From Roseobacter sp. (GTDB lineage: Bacteria; Pseudomonadota; Alphaproteobacteria; Rhodobacterales; Rhodobacteraceae), in the NCBI GenBank assembly GCA_015665415.1, contig JADFAE010000014.1, forward strand, positions 186,001 through 250,000: a DNA stretch of 64,000 bases, read 5' to 3'. Made by a program: the position numbers and the translations under genes. Positions 1 through 8,879 of the stretch are shown here, in pieces. Positions within the stretch are counted from its first letter, which is position 1; every line of letters starts with the position of its first letter. Below the pieces are notes generated by a model, which was not told the origin of the DNA, made no database searches, and saw only the letters and a program-made list of their open reading frames with translations.

Positions 1-80
1 TGAACCAGGATGAGCTGGATGTAATCACGGAAATCCTGCTCGACGCGGCCAGGGCTACAATGTCTCAGGTCGCCGCCTGA
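1..80 (+). CDS. 3' end of an unidentified gene (partial)
   Basis: An open frame enters from the left edge, reads from base 3 and stops with TGA at 78-80, giving 25 C-terminal residues that end in SQVAA. The acidic, amphipathic tail would fit the C-terminus of a class III aminotransferase, but the piece is too short to identify and no catalytic motif is present. It is convergent with phaR. Confidence 0.55.
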   Translation, partial: NQDELDVITEILLDAARATMSQVAA

Positions 81-104
81 CGGCAGGTCTACCGTATGGC
101 GGTT

Positions 105-130
105 GCGCGCCGTGCGTCAGCACGGCGCGC
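105..130. repeat. Perfect 11-bp inverted repeat
   Basis: GCGCGCCGTGC (105-115) and GCACGGCGCGC (120-130) are exact reverse complements around a 4-base loop. It lies between two convergent genes and is followed by more GC-rich self-complementary sequence up to about 220. There is no U-tract, so it looks like a REP-type hairpin rather than a standard terminator. Confidence 0.7.
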
Positions 131-306
131 CTGGCCCAACAAAAGGCGGGGCCCCTTTGGGCATCCGTTTTTTGGCGGGAGCCCCACCTTGCAACAGCAA
201 GCGCTGCCCCCAACCAGGACCATCAGGCCAGGATCAGCAACCACAGATACAAAAAATGCCCCGACGCAGAGATCGGAGCATTTCACCACTGATCCGCTCT
301 GGCGGA

Positions 307-870
307 TTATTTCAACTTTGACAGCTTGTCTTGCAGCTCGGACAATTGCCGTTTGATGGCCTCCAGATCCTCACCGCTGTCCTCCTTGGCGCTGGTTGGC
401 GAGGATGTGGCACCGCTGCCACCCCATCCCCCTGGCATGCCTCCGGTCATGGCTTTCAAAAAGGCCTCTTGCTGCGCCTTCATGGCGTCAAACCCGGGGA
501 TCTGCGACATCGGATTCATCGCCGAGATATTCTCGACCATCTGCGCCTGACTGTCGCGCAGCATGTCAAAGGATGCCTGCAGGAACTGCGGCATCACCCC
601 GCCGCCGGGCTGCATGTAGCTGCGCACCAGATCGTTGAGCACATCAACCGGCAGGATATTTTCGCCCCGGCTTTCGTGTTCGGCAATGATTTGCAACAGA
701 TACTGACGGGTGAGATCATCGCCGGATTTCAGATCCACGATCTGAACCTCACGCCCTTCCCGAATGAAACCCGCTATATCTTCCAGTGTCACATAGTCGC
801 TGGTCTCGGTGTTATACAGGCGTCGACTGGCATAACGCTTGATCAGCAGGGGTTTTTCCTGGTCCGCCAT
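307..870 (-). CDS. phaR: PHA synthesis repressor PhaR
   Basis: A 187-residue cytoplasmic regulator that senses polyhydroxyalkanoate (PHA) granules and represses phasin and synthase genes. The N-terminal PHB-accumulation-regulator DNA-binding domain begins at about residue 8 (IKRYASRRLYNTETSDYVT); a second regulator domain covers about residues 70-110. The C-terminus is a Gly/Ser-rich linker followed by a short coiled coil (LEAIKRQLSELQDKLSKLK). The ATG at 868-870 was chosen over the longer open frame because the PhaR domain starts just after it and a GGGAGGGA ribosome site precedes it. A near-match operator (ATGCATTGCAG) lies 20 bp upstream, suggesting autoregulation. phaP, phaC and phaZ follow within 5 kb. 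Confidence 0.93.
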   Translation of the reverse strand: MADQEKPLLIKRYASRRLYNTETSDYVTLEDIAGFIREGREVQIVDLKSGDDLTRQYLLQIIAEHESRGENILPVDVLNDLVRSYMQPGGGVMPQFLQASFDMLRDSQAQMVENISAMNPMSQIPGFDAMKAQQEAFLKAMTGGMPGGWGGSGATSSPTSAKEDSGEDLEAIKRQLSELQDKLSKLK

Positions 871-890
871 ACTGTCCCTCCCCGGACATG

Positions 891-901
891 ATGCATTGCA
901 G
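891..901. promoter_or_regulatory. Near-match PhaR operator upstream of phaR
   Basis: ATGCATTGCAG differs by one base from the CTGC-N3-GCAG site described for Paracoccus PhaR. It sits about 20 bp upstream of the phaR start, where autoregulation would be expected. It is weaker than the exact sites near phaP and phaC. Confidence 0.4.
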
Positions 902-1061
902 AAAAAGACTATGCGAGCGCAGAACAAAAGAAAAGCCTGCAGACTCGCCGGATCCCCTTGCGGCTTGGAATACCACAGCTCAGGCCCGCGCCTCAGATTT
1001 CGCTTGAGCTCAACCTGGCTTGAGGTTTTACACCTCTCTGCGCAGCAACAGGAGATGCGCA

Positions 1062-1934
1062 TTGAAAATTCTCATCCTTGGGGGCACCGGCTCCATCGGC
1101 AGCGCCGTCACCGCAGAATTGGTAACACAGGGGCATGAGGTCACGGGCTTGGCCCGCTCCGTCACCTCGGCCCAAAAACTGATGGATCTTGGGGCAAACC
1201 CGCATTCCGGCGACCTGAGAACCCCCAGAAGCTGGGCCGCGCCGTTGGCACAGGCAGAGGCGGTGATCCAACTGGCCACAACCTTTGACACCGATATGGC
1301 AGAGGTCGATGCCGCCGCCATGGATGCCATTCGCGCGGAGGCCCGCAGCCGCACCCAACCGCTGCGGCTGATCTACACCGGGGGATGCTGGCTCTATGGT
1401 CAGACCGGCGATCGCACCGCCAGCGAAGTCAGCCCCAAGCGACCAATTTTGGCCTTTGCCTGGATGCAGGATACCGCCGAGGTGCTGCTGGCGGACACCC
1501 ATCTCAGCTGCTGTGTCATCCATCCTGCCATGGTCTACCACGAAGAGGGCGGCGGCGTGTTTTCACGCCTGTTGCAACAGGCCAGCCGCGACATTCCCTT
1601 CGAGATCTGGGGCAGTCTCAACACCCGATGGCCCCTGGTGCATCGCGGTGATCTTGCCCGAGCCTACCGCTTGCTGCTGGAACAGACTGATCTAACAGGA
1701 AATTTCAACGTCGTTGCCCAATCGGGGGTTCCTGTGCGTGACATAGTGAATGAGATCATACGACGCCACGATCACAGTGGCACCTATGTGGTGCGCAGCC
1801 GCAAGCATGTGATGTTCAAATATGGTGCCTGGGCCGAAGGCCCGACCCTGGATCAGCAAATGAGCGCCAATAAGATCCAGCAAAGCTGTAATTGGCAGCC
1901 GCAGGTCAGCGATTTCACCCAAGCTGCCTTTTGA
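1062..1934 (+). CDS. NAD(P)-dependent epimerase/dehydratase-type protein
   Basis: A short-chain dehydrogenase of the extended (NmrA/epimerase-like) group, about 290 residues. The N-terminal Rossmann motif is ILGGTGSIGSAV, the dinucleotide-binding GxxGxxG pattern. A region near residue 110 (LIYTGGCWLYG) resembles the epimerase active-site segment. The substrate cannot be told. The TTG at 1062 is preferred because AGGAGA lies 7 bases upstream and the Rossmann strand begins directly after it; an upstream TTG at 1020 would add an unconserved-looking leader. It diverges from phaR. Confidence 0.75.
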   Translation: MKILILGGTGSIGSAVTAELVTQGHEVTGLARSVTSAQKLMDLGANPHSGDLRTPRSWAAPLAQAEAVIQLATTFDTDMAEVDAAAMDAIRAEARSRTQPLRLIYTGGCWLYGQTGDRTASEVSPKRPILAFAWMQDTAEVLLADTHLSCCVIHPAMVYHEEGGGVFSRLLQQASRDIPFEIWGSLNTRWPLVHRGDLARAYRLLLEQTDLTGNFNVVAQSGVPVRDIVNEIIRRHDHSGTYVVRSRKHVMFKYGAWAEGPTLDQQMSANKIQQSCNWQPQVSDFTQAAF

Positions 1935-1993
1935 CCCTTCCATACGCTCCGCTTTGCGCCCTGCTACTACCAACCGAGATCTGCAGTCGGGCC

Positions 1994-2030
1994 CAAACAC
2001 AAAAAAGGACAGGTCGAGGAGACCTGTCCT
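1994..2030 (-). terminator. Rho-independent terminator of phaP
   Basis: AGGACAGGTC (2006-2015) and GACCTGTCCT (2021-2030) form a perfect 10-bp stem with a 5-base loop. On the minus strand the stem is followed by TTTTTTGTGTTT. It lies about 75 bp past the phaP stop. Confidence 0.85.
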
Positions 2031-2106
2031 ATTTGCACTGGCTTGCGTGATCACCTGCAGGGAGGAGCTGTGATCAAGCGCGCCGTGCGCAGCCTCGCAA
2101 GGCTGC

Positions 2107-2553
2107 TTATTTTGCGGTTGCTGCTTTCTTGGCGGCAGTGGTCACCTCATCGGTGGCCTTTTTGACAGCGGCAGTGGCTTCTTCGCCCATGTCTTTGCCG
2201 GCAGCCATCAGCAGCTCAACGGTGTCCATCTGAACTTTTTTGGCGACTTCAGCAAAAGCGGCCATGTTTTCGGCAGCAACTTCAGCCGAGGCGCTGGCGA
2301 AATCGGTGGCCGATTTGGCATAATCAGCCGGATCGGTTTTTGCTTTGGAGATGTCCGACATTTTGGTCAGCGCATCTTTGGTCCATTTGCTGGAAATTTC
2401 GGAGGACTGCTCAGCAGCACCCAGAACAACGGCGCTCAGCTTTTCGTTCAGCGCGGCGGTGTTCTTGAATGCGTCTTCCATGGCGGACGTATCCACCGGG
2501 AATGCGCCCATCATGTCTTTCATCATAGCGGTAAAATCTTGGGTCTTAGCCAT
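2107..2553 (-). CDS. phaP: Phasin family granule protein
   Basis: An Ala/Lys-rich 148-residue protein that coats PHA granules. It is almost entirely amphipathic helix, has no signal or membrane segment, and ends in an AAKKAATAK tail typical of alphaproteobacterial phasins. An upstream in-frame ATG (2577) exists, but the ATG at 2553 has AAAGGA at proper spacing and is preferred. The gene has its own terminator and is preceded by a double PhaR-type operator, as expected for the most strongly PhaR-controlled gene of the pathway. Confidence 0.9.
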   Translation of the reverse strand: MAKTQDFTAMMKDMMGAFPVDTSAMEDAFKNTAALNEKLSAVVLGAAEQSSEISSKWTKDALTKMSDISKAKTDPADYAKSATDFASASAEVAAENMAAFAEVAKKVQMDTVELLMAAGKDMGEEATAAVKKATDEVTTAAKKAATAK

Positions 2554-2617
2554 CAAACTGGTTCCTTTGGTTGCCATCTCGGGACCACCCCGCGTTTCAG
2601 CATGATGAGAATATGCA

Positions 2618-2662
2618 TTCTGCAGTGCAGCATTTCAAGAGATTTTTTGCTGCACTGCAGAA
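2618..2662. promoter_or_regulatory. Double PhaR operator upstream of phaP
   Basis: A perfect 15-bp inverted repeat: TTCTGCAGTGCAGCA (2618-2632) and TGCTGCACTGCAGAA (2648-2662), with 15 bp between. Each arm contains an exact CTGC-N3-GCAG (2620-2630 and 2650-2660), the site reported for PhaR of Paracoccus denitrificans. It lies 65-110 bp upstream of the phasin start and just past the phaC stop. Confidence 0.8.
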
Positions 2663-2685
2663 AAACTATCGTAAAATCCACAAAA

Positions 2686-4491
2686 TCAATCGTTTGCTCG
2701 AATACGAACATATTGGCCAGGTGCCGCTTCCAACGGTGGATTGTTCGAATCACCCGGTTCGCGGGCAGCCACCTGCTTGCCGGAGCGCTTTTTCAACCAG
2801 CCTTCCCAACGGGGCCACCAGGAGCCGTCATTGAAGGTTGCACCCTTCATCCAGTCCTCGGCTGACAGTTTCAGATCGTCATTGGTATAGTGGCCGTATT
2901 TGTTGCGGCTGGGTGGGTTGACGATGCCGGCGATATGACCCGATTGCGAAACGATGAACTGCTTGCTGCGCCCGCCCATCTGCTGCACGCCCATGTAACA
3001 GTTGTGCCATGGGGCAATGTGGTCCGTCTCGCAGGTGATGGCCGTCAAAGGGATGTCTACATCCTTGAGATGCAAGGTCTCGCCAAACAGCTCAAACCCG
3101 CCATCGGCAAACTGATTGCCCTGACACAGGCCCCGCAGATATTGCACTGCCATCTTGCCCGGCAGGTTGGCACCATCGCCATTCCAATACAGCAGATCAA
3201 AGGCCGGTGGTGTCTCTCCCATCATGTAGCTGCGAATGGCCGGACCATAAACCAGATCATTGGCCCGCAGATAAGAGAAGGTCCGCGCCATGATATAGGA
3301 GGGCAGAATGCCATCCTCGCCGATCTCTTCAACGATGGCATCGACAAAATCGTTTTGCAGGAAGGGCGTGAAATCGCCCTGGTCGGAAAAATCCGTCAGC
3401 GCCGTGAACAGGGTTGCCGATTTCACCGATTTGTCGCCGCGTTTTTTCATCAGCGCCAAAGTAAGGCTGAGAGTGGTGCCCGCGATACAATAGCCAATGG
3501 CATTTACCTGCTTGACCTTGCAGATCTCCTTGGCCTTGTTGATGGCGGTCAAAAAGCCCTCTTCGACGTATTCCTCCATGCCTACATCTGCGTAATCGCC
3601 ATTGGGATTGATCCAGGAGACCACAAACAGGGTATAGCCCTGTTCGGTCACCCATTTGATCAGGCTGTTCTGCGCCTTGAGGTCGAGGATGTAGAATTTG
3701 TTGATCCAGGGCGGGAACAGCACGATGGGAATCTCATGTACCGTTTCGGTCGCAGGGCGATACTGGATCAGCTCCATCATCCGATTGCGATAGACCACCT
3801 CACCCGGGCTGGTGGCAATGTTGCTGCCGATCTCAAAGGCGCTCTCATCCGCCAGCCGCACCACCAGCTCACCATTGTTGGCCTCCAGATCCGAAACAAG
3901 GTTCTGCAATCCATCAATCAAGGATTGCCCCTCGGTCTCCAGTGCCTTTTCCAGCGCGTCCGGATTGGTTGGCAGAAAGTTGGTGGGGGCCATCATGTTG
4001 ATGATCTGGTCGGAAAAATAGCTCAGCCGATGCCGATCTATCGGATCGAGGTCGCCCACCTCATCAACAGCGGCGCGAATGGTCTCCGCATTGGTCAGAT
4101 ACTGCTGCTTGATAAAGTGGAAATAGGGGTTCTGCTCCCACATCGGGTTGCCAAAACGGCGATCTGCGGGTTTGGCAGCCGGGGCCTCTACGACAGTTTG
4201 CGCGGCAAGCGCTTGTTGCGCCTCGGCAAAATTGAGGACAGATTTTCCCCAGTATTCAACCTGTTGTTCCATCATTTTGGCAGGATTTTGTAACATTTCC
4301 GCCCAGTAAGAGCTTGCTGCACGTGCAAAAAGCTCCTGATTCGGACCGTCCAATCCGGGATGATGTCCCTTTCTGGTCGCCATGATTTCAACCAGTTTTT
4401 TCGAAAGCTGGTCTACTTTCTCCATATTTTCCTTAAGTCGCTCAATGTGTTCCGGTGAATTGACAAGGTCCAATGTCTCACTTGTTGTCAT
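2686..4491 (-). CDS. phaC: Class I poly(3-hydroxyalkanoate) synthase
   Basis: A 601-residue polymerase joining (R)-3-hydroxyacyl-CoA units at the granule surface. The N-terminal PhaC domain is followed by an alpha/beta hydrolase core. The lipase-like box GYCIAG places the catalytic Cys at 335; Asp490 (CETDHIAPW) and His519 (SQSGHIAGIVNP) complete the triad. Length is normal for class I. The longer open frame reaches 4596, but the ATG at 4491 has GAGGGA upstream and gives the usual N-terminus. An exact PhaR-type site lies about 25 bp upstream. It is divergent from phaZ and upstream of phaP on the same strand. Confidence 0.96.
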   Translation of the reverse strand: MTTSETLDLVNSPEHIERLKENMEKVDQLSKKLVEIMATRKGHHPGLDGPNQELFARAASSYWAEMLQNPAKMMEQQVEYWGKSVLNFAEAQQALAAQTVVEAPAAKPADRRFGNPMWEQNPYFHFIKQQYLTNAETIRAAVDEVGDLDPIDRHRLSYFSDQIINMMAPTNFLPTNPDALEKALETEGQSLIDGLQNLVSDLEANNGELVVRLADESAFEIGSNIATSPGEVVYRNRMMELIQYRPATETVHEIPIVLFPPWINKFYILDLKAQNSLIKWVTEQGYTLFVVSWINPNGDYADVGMEEYVEEGFLTAINKAKEICKVKQVNAIGYCIAGTTLSLTLALMKKRGDKSVKSATLFTALTDFSDQGDFTPFLQNDFVDAIVEEIGEDGILPSYIMARTFSYLRANDLVYGPAIRSYMMGETPPAFDLLYWNGDGANLPGKMAVQYLRGLCQGNQFADGGFELFGETLHLKDVDIPLTAITCETDHIAPWHNCYMGVQQMGGRSKQFIVSQSGHIAGIVNPPSRNKYGHYTNDDLKLSAEDWMKGATFNDGSWWPRWEGWLKKRSGKQVAAREPGDSNNPPLEAAPGQYVRIRAND

Positions 4492-4515
4492 CTTAAGGAA
4501 TCCCTCATACTCTTT

Positions 4516-4526
4516 CTGCTGTGCAG
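4516..4526. promoter_or_regulatory. PhaR operator in the phaC-phaZ intergenic region
   Basis: CTGCTGTGCAG is an exact CTGC-N3-GCAG site, 25 bp upstream of the phaC start and 107 bp upstream of divergent phaZ. Only about one such site is expected by chance in 64 kb, whereas three exact copies lie here within 2 kb. Confidence 0.7.
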
Positions 4527-4632
4527 AATACTGGTTCCACCATGTTACGCCAAAGCGACGAAAGGTCCGAGGCCCTGCATTTTTTCCGTCCGCCATCGCG
4601 GCATTCCGGACGGGCAGCCAAAGGAGAGCCAG

Positions 4633-5940
4633 ATGCGCTATATGATGTCATACGACTTGATGGAGACCGCCCGGAACATGAACCAATGGCTGGGTGCCAG
4701 TGCTTTGTCGATGGCCTCCTACCCTGCGTTTTCTGCCATTCCCAATCCGGCACTCAGCTGGATGGCGGCCTGGGGTGAGGTGACAGAGCGCAGCTTTCAC
4801 CGCATGACCGTCAAGCCGGACTGGGGCATCCGTACCTTCACCTGCGAAGATGGCAAGGACCATCTGGTCGAAGTCACCCCTGTGATGGAACGCGCCTTTG
4901 GTGATCTGCTGCATTTCCGCGTTGCCGGGCGCGCGGAACAACCCCGCAAGGTTCTGCTGGTCGCGCCGATGTCCGGCCATTATGCAACACTGCTGCGCTC
5001 GACCGTCAAAAGCCTGCTGGTCAATTGCGAGGTCTATATCACCGATTGGCACAATGCCCGCGACATCCCCGTCTCGGCCGGCAAGTTCGACATCGAAGAC
5101 TACACGCTCTACCTGGTTGATTTCATGCGCGAGCTGGGGCCTGACACCCATGTTGTAGCGGTCTGCCAACCGGTCCCCCTCACGCTGGCGGCCACGGCCT
5201 ATCTGGCCGAGCAGGACCCAGAGGCCCAGCCTTCATCGCTGACCTTGATTGGTGGCCCGGTAGATCCCGATGCAACCCCGACCGACGTCACCGATTTTGG
5301 ACGCCGTGTCACCATGGGCCAGCTTGAGGAGACCATGATCCAGCAGGTTGGTTTCAAATACAAAGGTGTTGGCCGCAAGGTCTATCCCGGCCTGCTGCAA
5401 CTGACCTCTTTCATGTCGATGAACATGGACCGCCACTCCAAGGCCTTTTCCGAGCAGATCCAGCGTGCCAGCCGCGGCGAGACCTCGGATCACGATGCCC
5501 ATAACCGATTCTACGACGAATATCTGGCCGTCATGGATATGACGGCAGAATTTTACCTCTCCACCGTCGAGCGGATTTTCAAATCCCGCGACATTGCCCG
5601 CAACGAATTTGTCGTCGACGGCCACAAGGTCGATATCGGCGCCATCACCAACGTCGCCGTCAAAACCGTCGAAGGGGCCAATGACGATATCTCGGCCCCC
5701 GGGCAATGCATTGCAGCGTTGGATCTGTGCACCGGCTTGCCTGACAGCATGAAGGCCAGCCATGTCGAGCCAGGTGCCGGGCATTATGGTATCTTTGCCG
5801 GTCGCAGCTGGCGCGATAATATCCGCCCCCTGGTCATCGACTTCATGGATGCCAATAGCCGCAAGCCCAAGGCCACCAAGGCAAGTGCTGCAAAACCAGC
5901 TGCGACAAAGGCGACCAAGCGTAAAACACAGAAGGCCTGA
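4633..5940 (+). CDS. phaZ: Intracellular PHA depolymerase
   Basis: A 435-residue enzyme that hydrolyses stored polymer from native granules. It has no signal peptide, so it acts in the cytoplasm. It resembles PhaZ1-type (DepA) depolymerases: an alpha/beta hydrolase in which the nucleophile is Cys178 in VCQPVPL rather than Ser. The C-terminal 30 residues are Lys/Ala-rich and probably disordered. AAAGGAG precedes the ATG. It is divergent from phaC, so synthesis and mobilisation share one intergenic region of about 140 bp. Confidence 0.93.
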   Translation: MRYMMSYDLMETARNMNQWLGASALSMASYPAFSAIPNPALSWMAAWGEVTERSFHRMTVKPDWGIRTFTCEDGKDHLVEVTPVMERAFGDLLHFRVAGRAEQPRKVLLVAPMSGHYATLLRSTVKSLLVNCEVYITDWHNARDIPVSAGKFDIEDYTLYLVDFMRELGPDTHVVAVCQPVPLTLAATAYLAEQDPEAQPSSLTLIGGPVDPDATPTDVTDFGRRVTMGQLEETMIQQVGFKYKGVGRKVYPGLLQLTSFMSMNMDRHSKAFSEQIQRASRGETSDHDAHNRFYDEYLAVMDMTAEFYLSTVERIFKSRDIARNEFVVDGHKVDIGAITNVAVKTVEGANDDISAPGQCIAALDLCTGLPDSMKASHVEPGAGHYGIFAGRSWRDNIRPLVIDFMDANSRKPKATKASAAKPAATKATKRKTQKA

Positions 5941-5945
5941 TCGCC

Positions 5946-6518
5946 ATGGCGTCTGAGACTCTCGAATTTTCCTGCAACTGCGGCAGCTTTGCCGGTCACA
6001 TCTCGCCCGAGGCGCAGAAAACGGGAGTACGGCTCTTGTGCTTTTGCCCTGATTGTCGGGCCGGTGAGTTGCACCATCAACAGCCAGACCCGGTTGAGGG
6101 CGTCGATCTGTTCCAGCTCGCCCCACATGGCATCACCATCACCAAAGGCGCAGAGCATTTGCGGCTGCTGCGTCTTGGGCCCAATGGATTGTTTCGCTGG
6201 TATGCCGGCTGTTGCGGCACACCGGTGGCAAACACCCTGAAAAAACCGACGCTTGCCTTTGCCGGTTTGCGCTCGGATCTGTTTGAAAATAAGGACGCGC
6301 TTGGCAAAGTTGTGGCTCGTGCAAACATGCCGCAGCCAGGCAAACCGCCGCGCAGCACCGGCATGATCCGTATGGTCTACGGGATCTTCTCGCGCATGAT
6401 CACCGCCCGGCTCTCCGGCCTGTGGCGGCAAACACCGTTCTTTGATGTGGAAACCGGCAAGCCGGTGGTAGAACCGGAAGTCCTGACCAAAGAGGCACGA
6501 GCCCGCCTCTACCCCTGA
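5946..6518 (+). CDS. DUF6151-like cysteine-motif protein
   Basis: A 190-residue cytoplasmic protein starting 5 bp after phaZ and probably cotranscribed with it. Cysteine pairs (SCNCGS near residue 10, CFCPDC near 33, CCGTPVAN near 88) resemble the zinc-binding arrangement of GFA/CENP-V-type proteins. No catalytic function can be assigned. The C-terminal 60 residues are basic. The link with phaZ is positional only. Confidence 0.7.
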   Translation: MASETLEFSCNCGSFAGHISPEAQKTGVRLLCFCPDCRAGELHHQQPDPVEGVDLFQLAPHGITITKGAEHLRLLRLGPNGLFRWYAGCCGTPVANTLKKPTLAFAGLRSDLFENKDALGKVVARANMPQPGKPPRSTGMIRMVYGIFSRMITARLSGLWRQTPFFDVETGKPVVEPEVLTKEARARLYP

Positions 6519-6556
6519 CCGCTTCGGCAGCCTCTGCGTCCAGAAGCGGATGACAG

Positions 6557-7297
6557 CTATACCCGAGAGGTCTCAGCCACAGGTGCTGCGAGCCAGTGCA
6601 ACAGCGCGCGATTGACCGCTTCGGGCTGTTCCAGCACCGGCAGATGGCCAGCCCCCGCTATCACCTCTAGCCCGGCATGCGGGATCAGCTGGGCCATGAA
6701 TTCATGCCGCTTTACCGGTGTCAGCCGGTCATATTCGCCGCATAGGATCATGGTGGGCACCCGGCAACGGCGCAGGTTGGCCTGCTGATCCGGGCGGCGC
6801 TGCAGCGCGCGGCTTTGATCAACAAACAGCTCCGGCCCCAGATGCAGCCCCATATCGCGCGCCAGATTGAGAATCTCCAACCGTCGCGGCCCCGGTGCCA
6901 GAACCTCCGGCGGCAAAGACTGTTGCAACGCCTTTTCCAAGCCACCGGTCCGGGCACTGATGATCAAAGGTTCTCGCATCGACGCCTGATCCGGGGTTTC
7001 CGACAGCGGTGTCGTCGCCATCAGGCAAAGCCGGGTGATACGGCTGGGCGCGCGCCGCAGGATCTCCAGTGCCACGATGCCGCCCATCGACAGCCCCGCC
7101 AGCGCAAAGCGTTCAGGCAACATCGACAGGATATGGCTGGCAATTTGCTCCACCCTATCGCCGCCCAGCAGCGGTGCCACCATGACCGGAACCTGCCCGG
7201 ACAGGAGCTGCACCTGCGGCGCAAAGACCCGCGCATCGCACATCATTCCGGGCAAAAGCACCACCGGCTCTTTTCCCCAATGCCCCAATTGCTCCAT
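6557..7297 (-). CDS. Alpha/beta hydrolase
   Basis: A 246-residue alpha/beta-fold hydrolase. The strand and oxyanion region VVLLPGMMCDARVF is followed by the nucleophile elbow LAGLSMGGIVAL (Ser). The acid lies in ILCGEYDRLTP and the histidine in AGHLPVLEQPEAV, a full triad. The substrate is unknown. The frame stays open to 7387; the ATG at 7297 is preferred because GAGG lies upstream and the fold starts soon after. An ATG at 7312 is possible. Confidence 0.75.
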   Translation of the reverse strand: MEQLGHWGKEPVVLLPGMMCDARVFAPQVQLLSGQVPVMVAPLLGGDRVEQIASHILSMLPERFALAGLSMGGIVALEILRRAPSRITRLCLMATTPLSETPDQASMREPLIISARTGGLEKALQQSLPPEVLAPGPRRLEILNLARDMGLHLGPELFVDQSRALQRRPDQQANLRRCRVPTMILCGEYDRLTPVKRHEFMAQLIPHAGLEVIAGAGHLPVLEQPEAVNRALLHWLAAPVAETSRV

Positions 7298-7469
7298 ATG
7301 ACGCGGCCTCATCCCGTTGAAACGATGTGGGGTTTTCCCCACCAGTTGAGCCTTGGCTCCTGGCGGGCATGCCCTCTTACAGATCACTCTTGCGGAAAGT
7401 CACCAAACAGAGCAAGCGTTCACACGGCTTTTACGCTCAGGTTGCGTCTCCTTTGCAACCAGGGATGCT

Positions 7470-7901
7470 TCAATAACCGTTCCAACGAAAGGCCCCATCG
7501 GGTGACAGCGGCGAAAACGGGTTATGCGCCACCTCCCAGACATGTCCGTCGGGTGCGCGAAAATACCCGATATAGCCGCCCCAAAAGACCTCGCCACCAG
7601 GGCGCAAGATCTCTGCCCCGGCCTCCTCCGCCAGCAACAAAAGCCTATCCACTTCTGCCACCGTCCGGGTATTGTGGCTCAGGGTCATCGCACCGGTCCC
7701 CAGCGCCTCCGCTGGCAGACCGATGTCCTCGGCCAGCCGATCCAGCGGATAGAGCCCCAGCGTCTGCGAAATCAGGTCAAAGGCAATCACCCCATCCGGG
7801 CTCTTGGCGCGCTGCCAGCCCAGTGCTTCATAAAAGGCGGCAGATTTGACCATATCCGCGACACCAAGAGTGATCAGACTCACGCGTTGTTCCATCGTCA
7901 T
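7470..7901 (-). CDS. VOC family (glyoxalase/bleomycin-resistance-like) protein
   Basis: A 143-residue single-unit vicinal-oxygen-chelate protein with paired beta-alpha-beta-beta-beta modules (SLITLGVADMVKSAAFYEALG; ending RAPDGHVWEVAHNPF). The Glu of VWEVAH fits a metal-ligand position. VOC members include lyases, dioxygenases and antibiotic-binding proteins; the specific role is not visible. AAAAGGAG precedes the ATG. It sits between two alpha/beta hydrolase genes on the same strand. Confidence 0.8.
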   Translation of the reverse strand: MTMEQRVSLITLGVADMVKSAAFYEALGWQRAKSPDGVIAFDLISQTLGLYPLDRLAEDIGLPAEALGTGAMTLSHNTRTVAEVDRLLLLAEEAGAEILRPGGEVFWGGYIGYFRAPDGHVWEVAHNPFSPLSPDGAFRWNGY

Positions 7902-7957
7902 GGCGGCTCCTTTTGTCCTCTAGGGACGAATTCCCAAACTCACAGACAGCGCTGCCC

Positions 7958-8698
7958 CTACAGCAACTCCGCGACGGAGGCTTCGATCAAGGCAAGACAG
8001 GCCTCATCCGAAAACCGGTGATCGGCATCCTTGACCAGATTGAGCCGCATATCGGCGCAATTGGCGTGCTGCATGAGGTGCAAGGCGGTCTCCGTCGTGA
8101 CGGCCGTATCGGCTGTTCCCTGCAGGCAGCGCACCGGAAATGGCAGATCCAGGGGCGTACGCAACACCAGCTGCGCGCGTCCATCCTCGATCAGACGCTG
8201 GCTGATGCGATAGGGCTCCATATAGTCACTGGGCAATTCCACATAGCCCCTGGATTCCAGCTCTGCCTTCTGCTCCGGGGTAAAATTGGCCCAATAGCCG
8301 TCTTCGGTGAAATCCGGCGCCGCAGCGATGGTGACCATGCCGCAGATCCGCTCGGGCATGGCCTTGGCCAAGAGCAGCGCCTGCCAGCCCCCCATGGACG
8401 AGCCCACAACCAGTAGCGGCCCCTCAGTCAGTGCCGTCAGCACAGCCAGCGTATCCGCGTGCCAATCGCCAATGCAGCCCTCTTCAAATGTGCCCGAGCT
8501 TTCGCCATGGCCGGAATAGTCAAAGCGCAGAAAGGCCTGCCCGCGCGCCTTGGCCCAGGCCTCGAGATGCACCGCTTTGGTGCCCTCCATATCGGATTTC
8601 AGCCCCCCCAGAAACACCAAGGTCGGACCTTTGCCCGCATGATGATGATAGGCGATGCGACGCCCTTGATCTGTCTCGAGAAACTCTATTGCAGCCAT
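7958..8698 (-). CDS. Alpha/beta hydrolase
   Basis: A 246-residue hydrolase with the nucleophile elbow VVGSSMGGWQALLLA (Ser), an HG-type oxyanion segment (LGGLKSDMEG), and a C-terminal acid/His pair ending KDADHRFSD. It resembles the short acylglycerol lipase/acylpeptidase-like enzymes. The frame extends to 8863, but the ATG at 8698 begins the conserved fold (IEFLETDQGRRIAYHHHAG). It is divergent from the DUF4105 gene. Confidence 0.8.
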   Translation of the reverse strand: MAAIEFLETDQGRRIAYHHHAGKGPTLVFLGGLKSDMEGTKAVHLEAWAKARGQAFLRFDYSGHGESSGTFEEGCIGDWHADTLAVLTALTEGPLLVVGSSMGGWQALLLAKAMPERICGMVTIAAAPDFTEDGYWANFTPEQKAELESRGYVELPSDYMEPYRISQRLIEDGRAQLVLRTPLDLPFPVRCLQGTADTAVTTETALHLMQHANCADMRLNLVKDADHRFSDEACLALIEASVAELL

Positions 8699-8879
8699 GG
8701 TCCCACTCCCGCTGTTTGCCCCCAGATGTGCCACGCAACAGCTAGGGCTGCAATTGCCAATACGTCGACGCGGTCCCGGCACCACCGTCCCATCCCTGCC
8801 TGCGGTGTCACAGGCTTGCCCCGGTCCAAGACTGTGCCTAGGGTGCGCAAGATTTGCCACCACAGACCGGGACTGCTTG

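Noticed and set aside
2890-4293. 467-codon plus-strand open frame opposite phaC
   Set aside because: It is the antisense shadow of a gene with full PhaC motifs and has no family features of its own.
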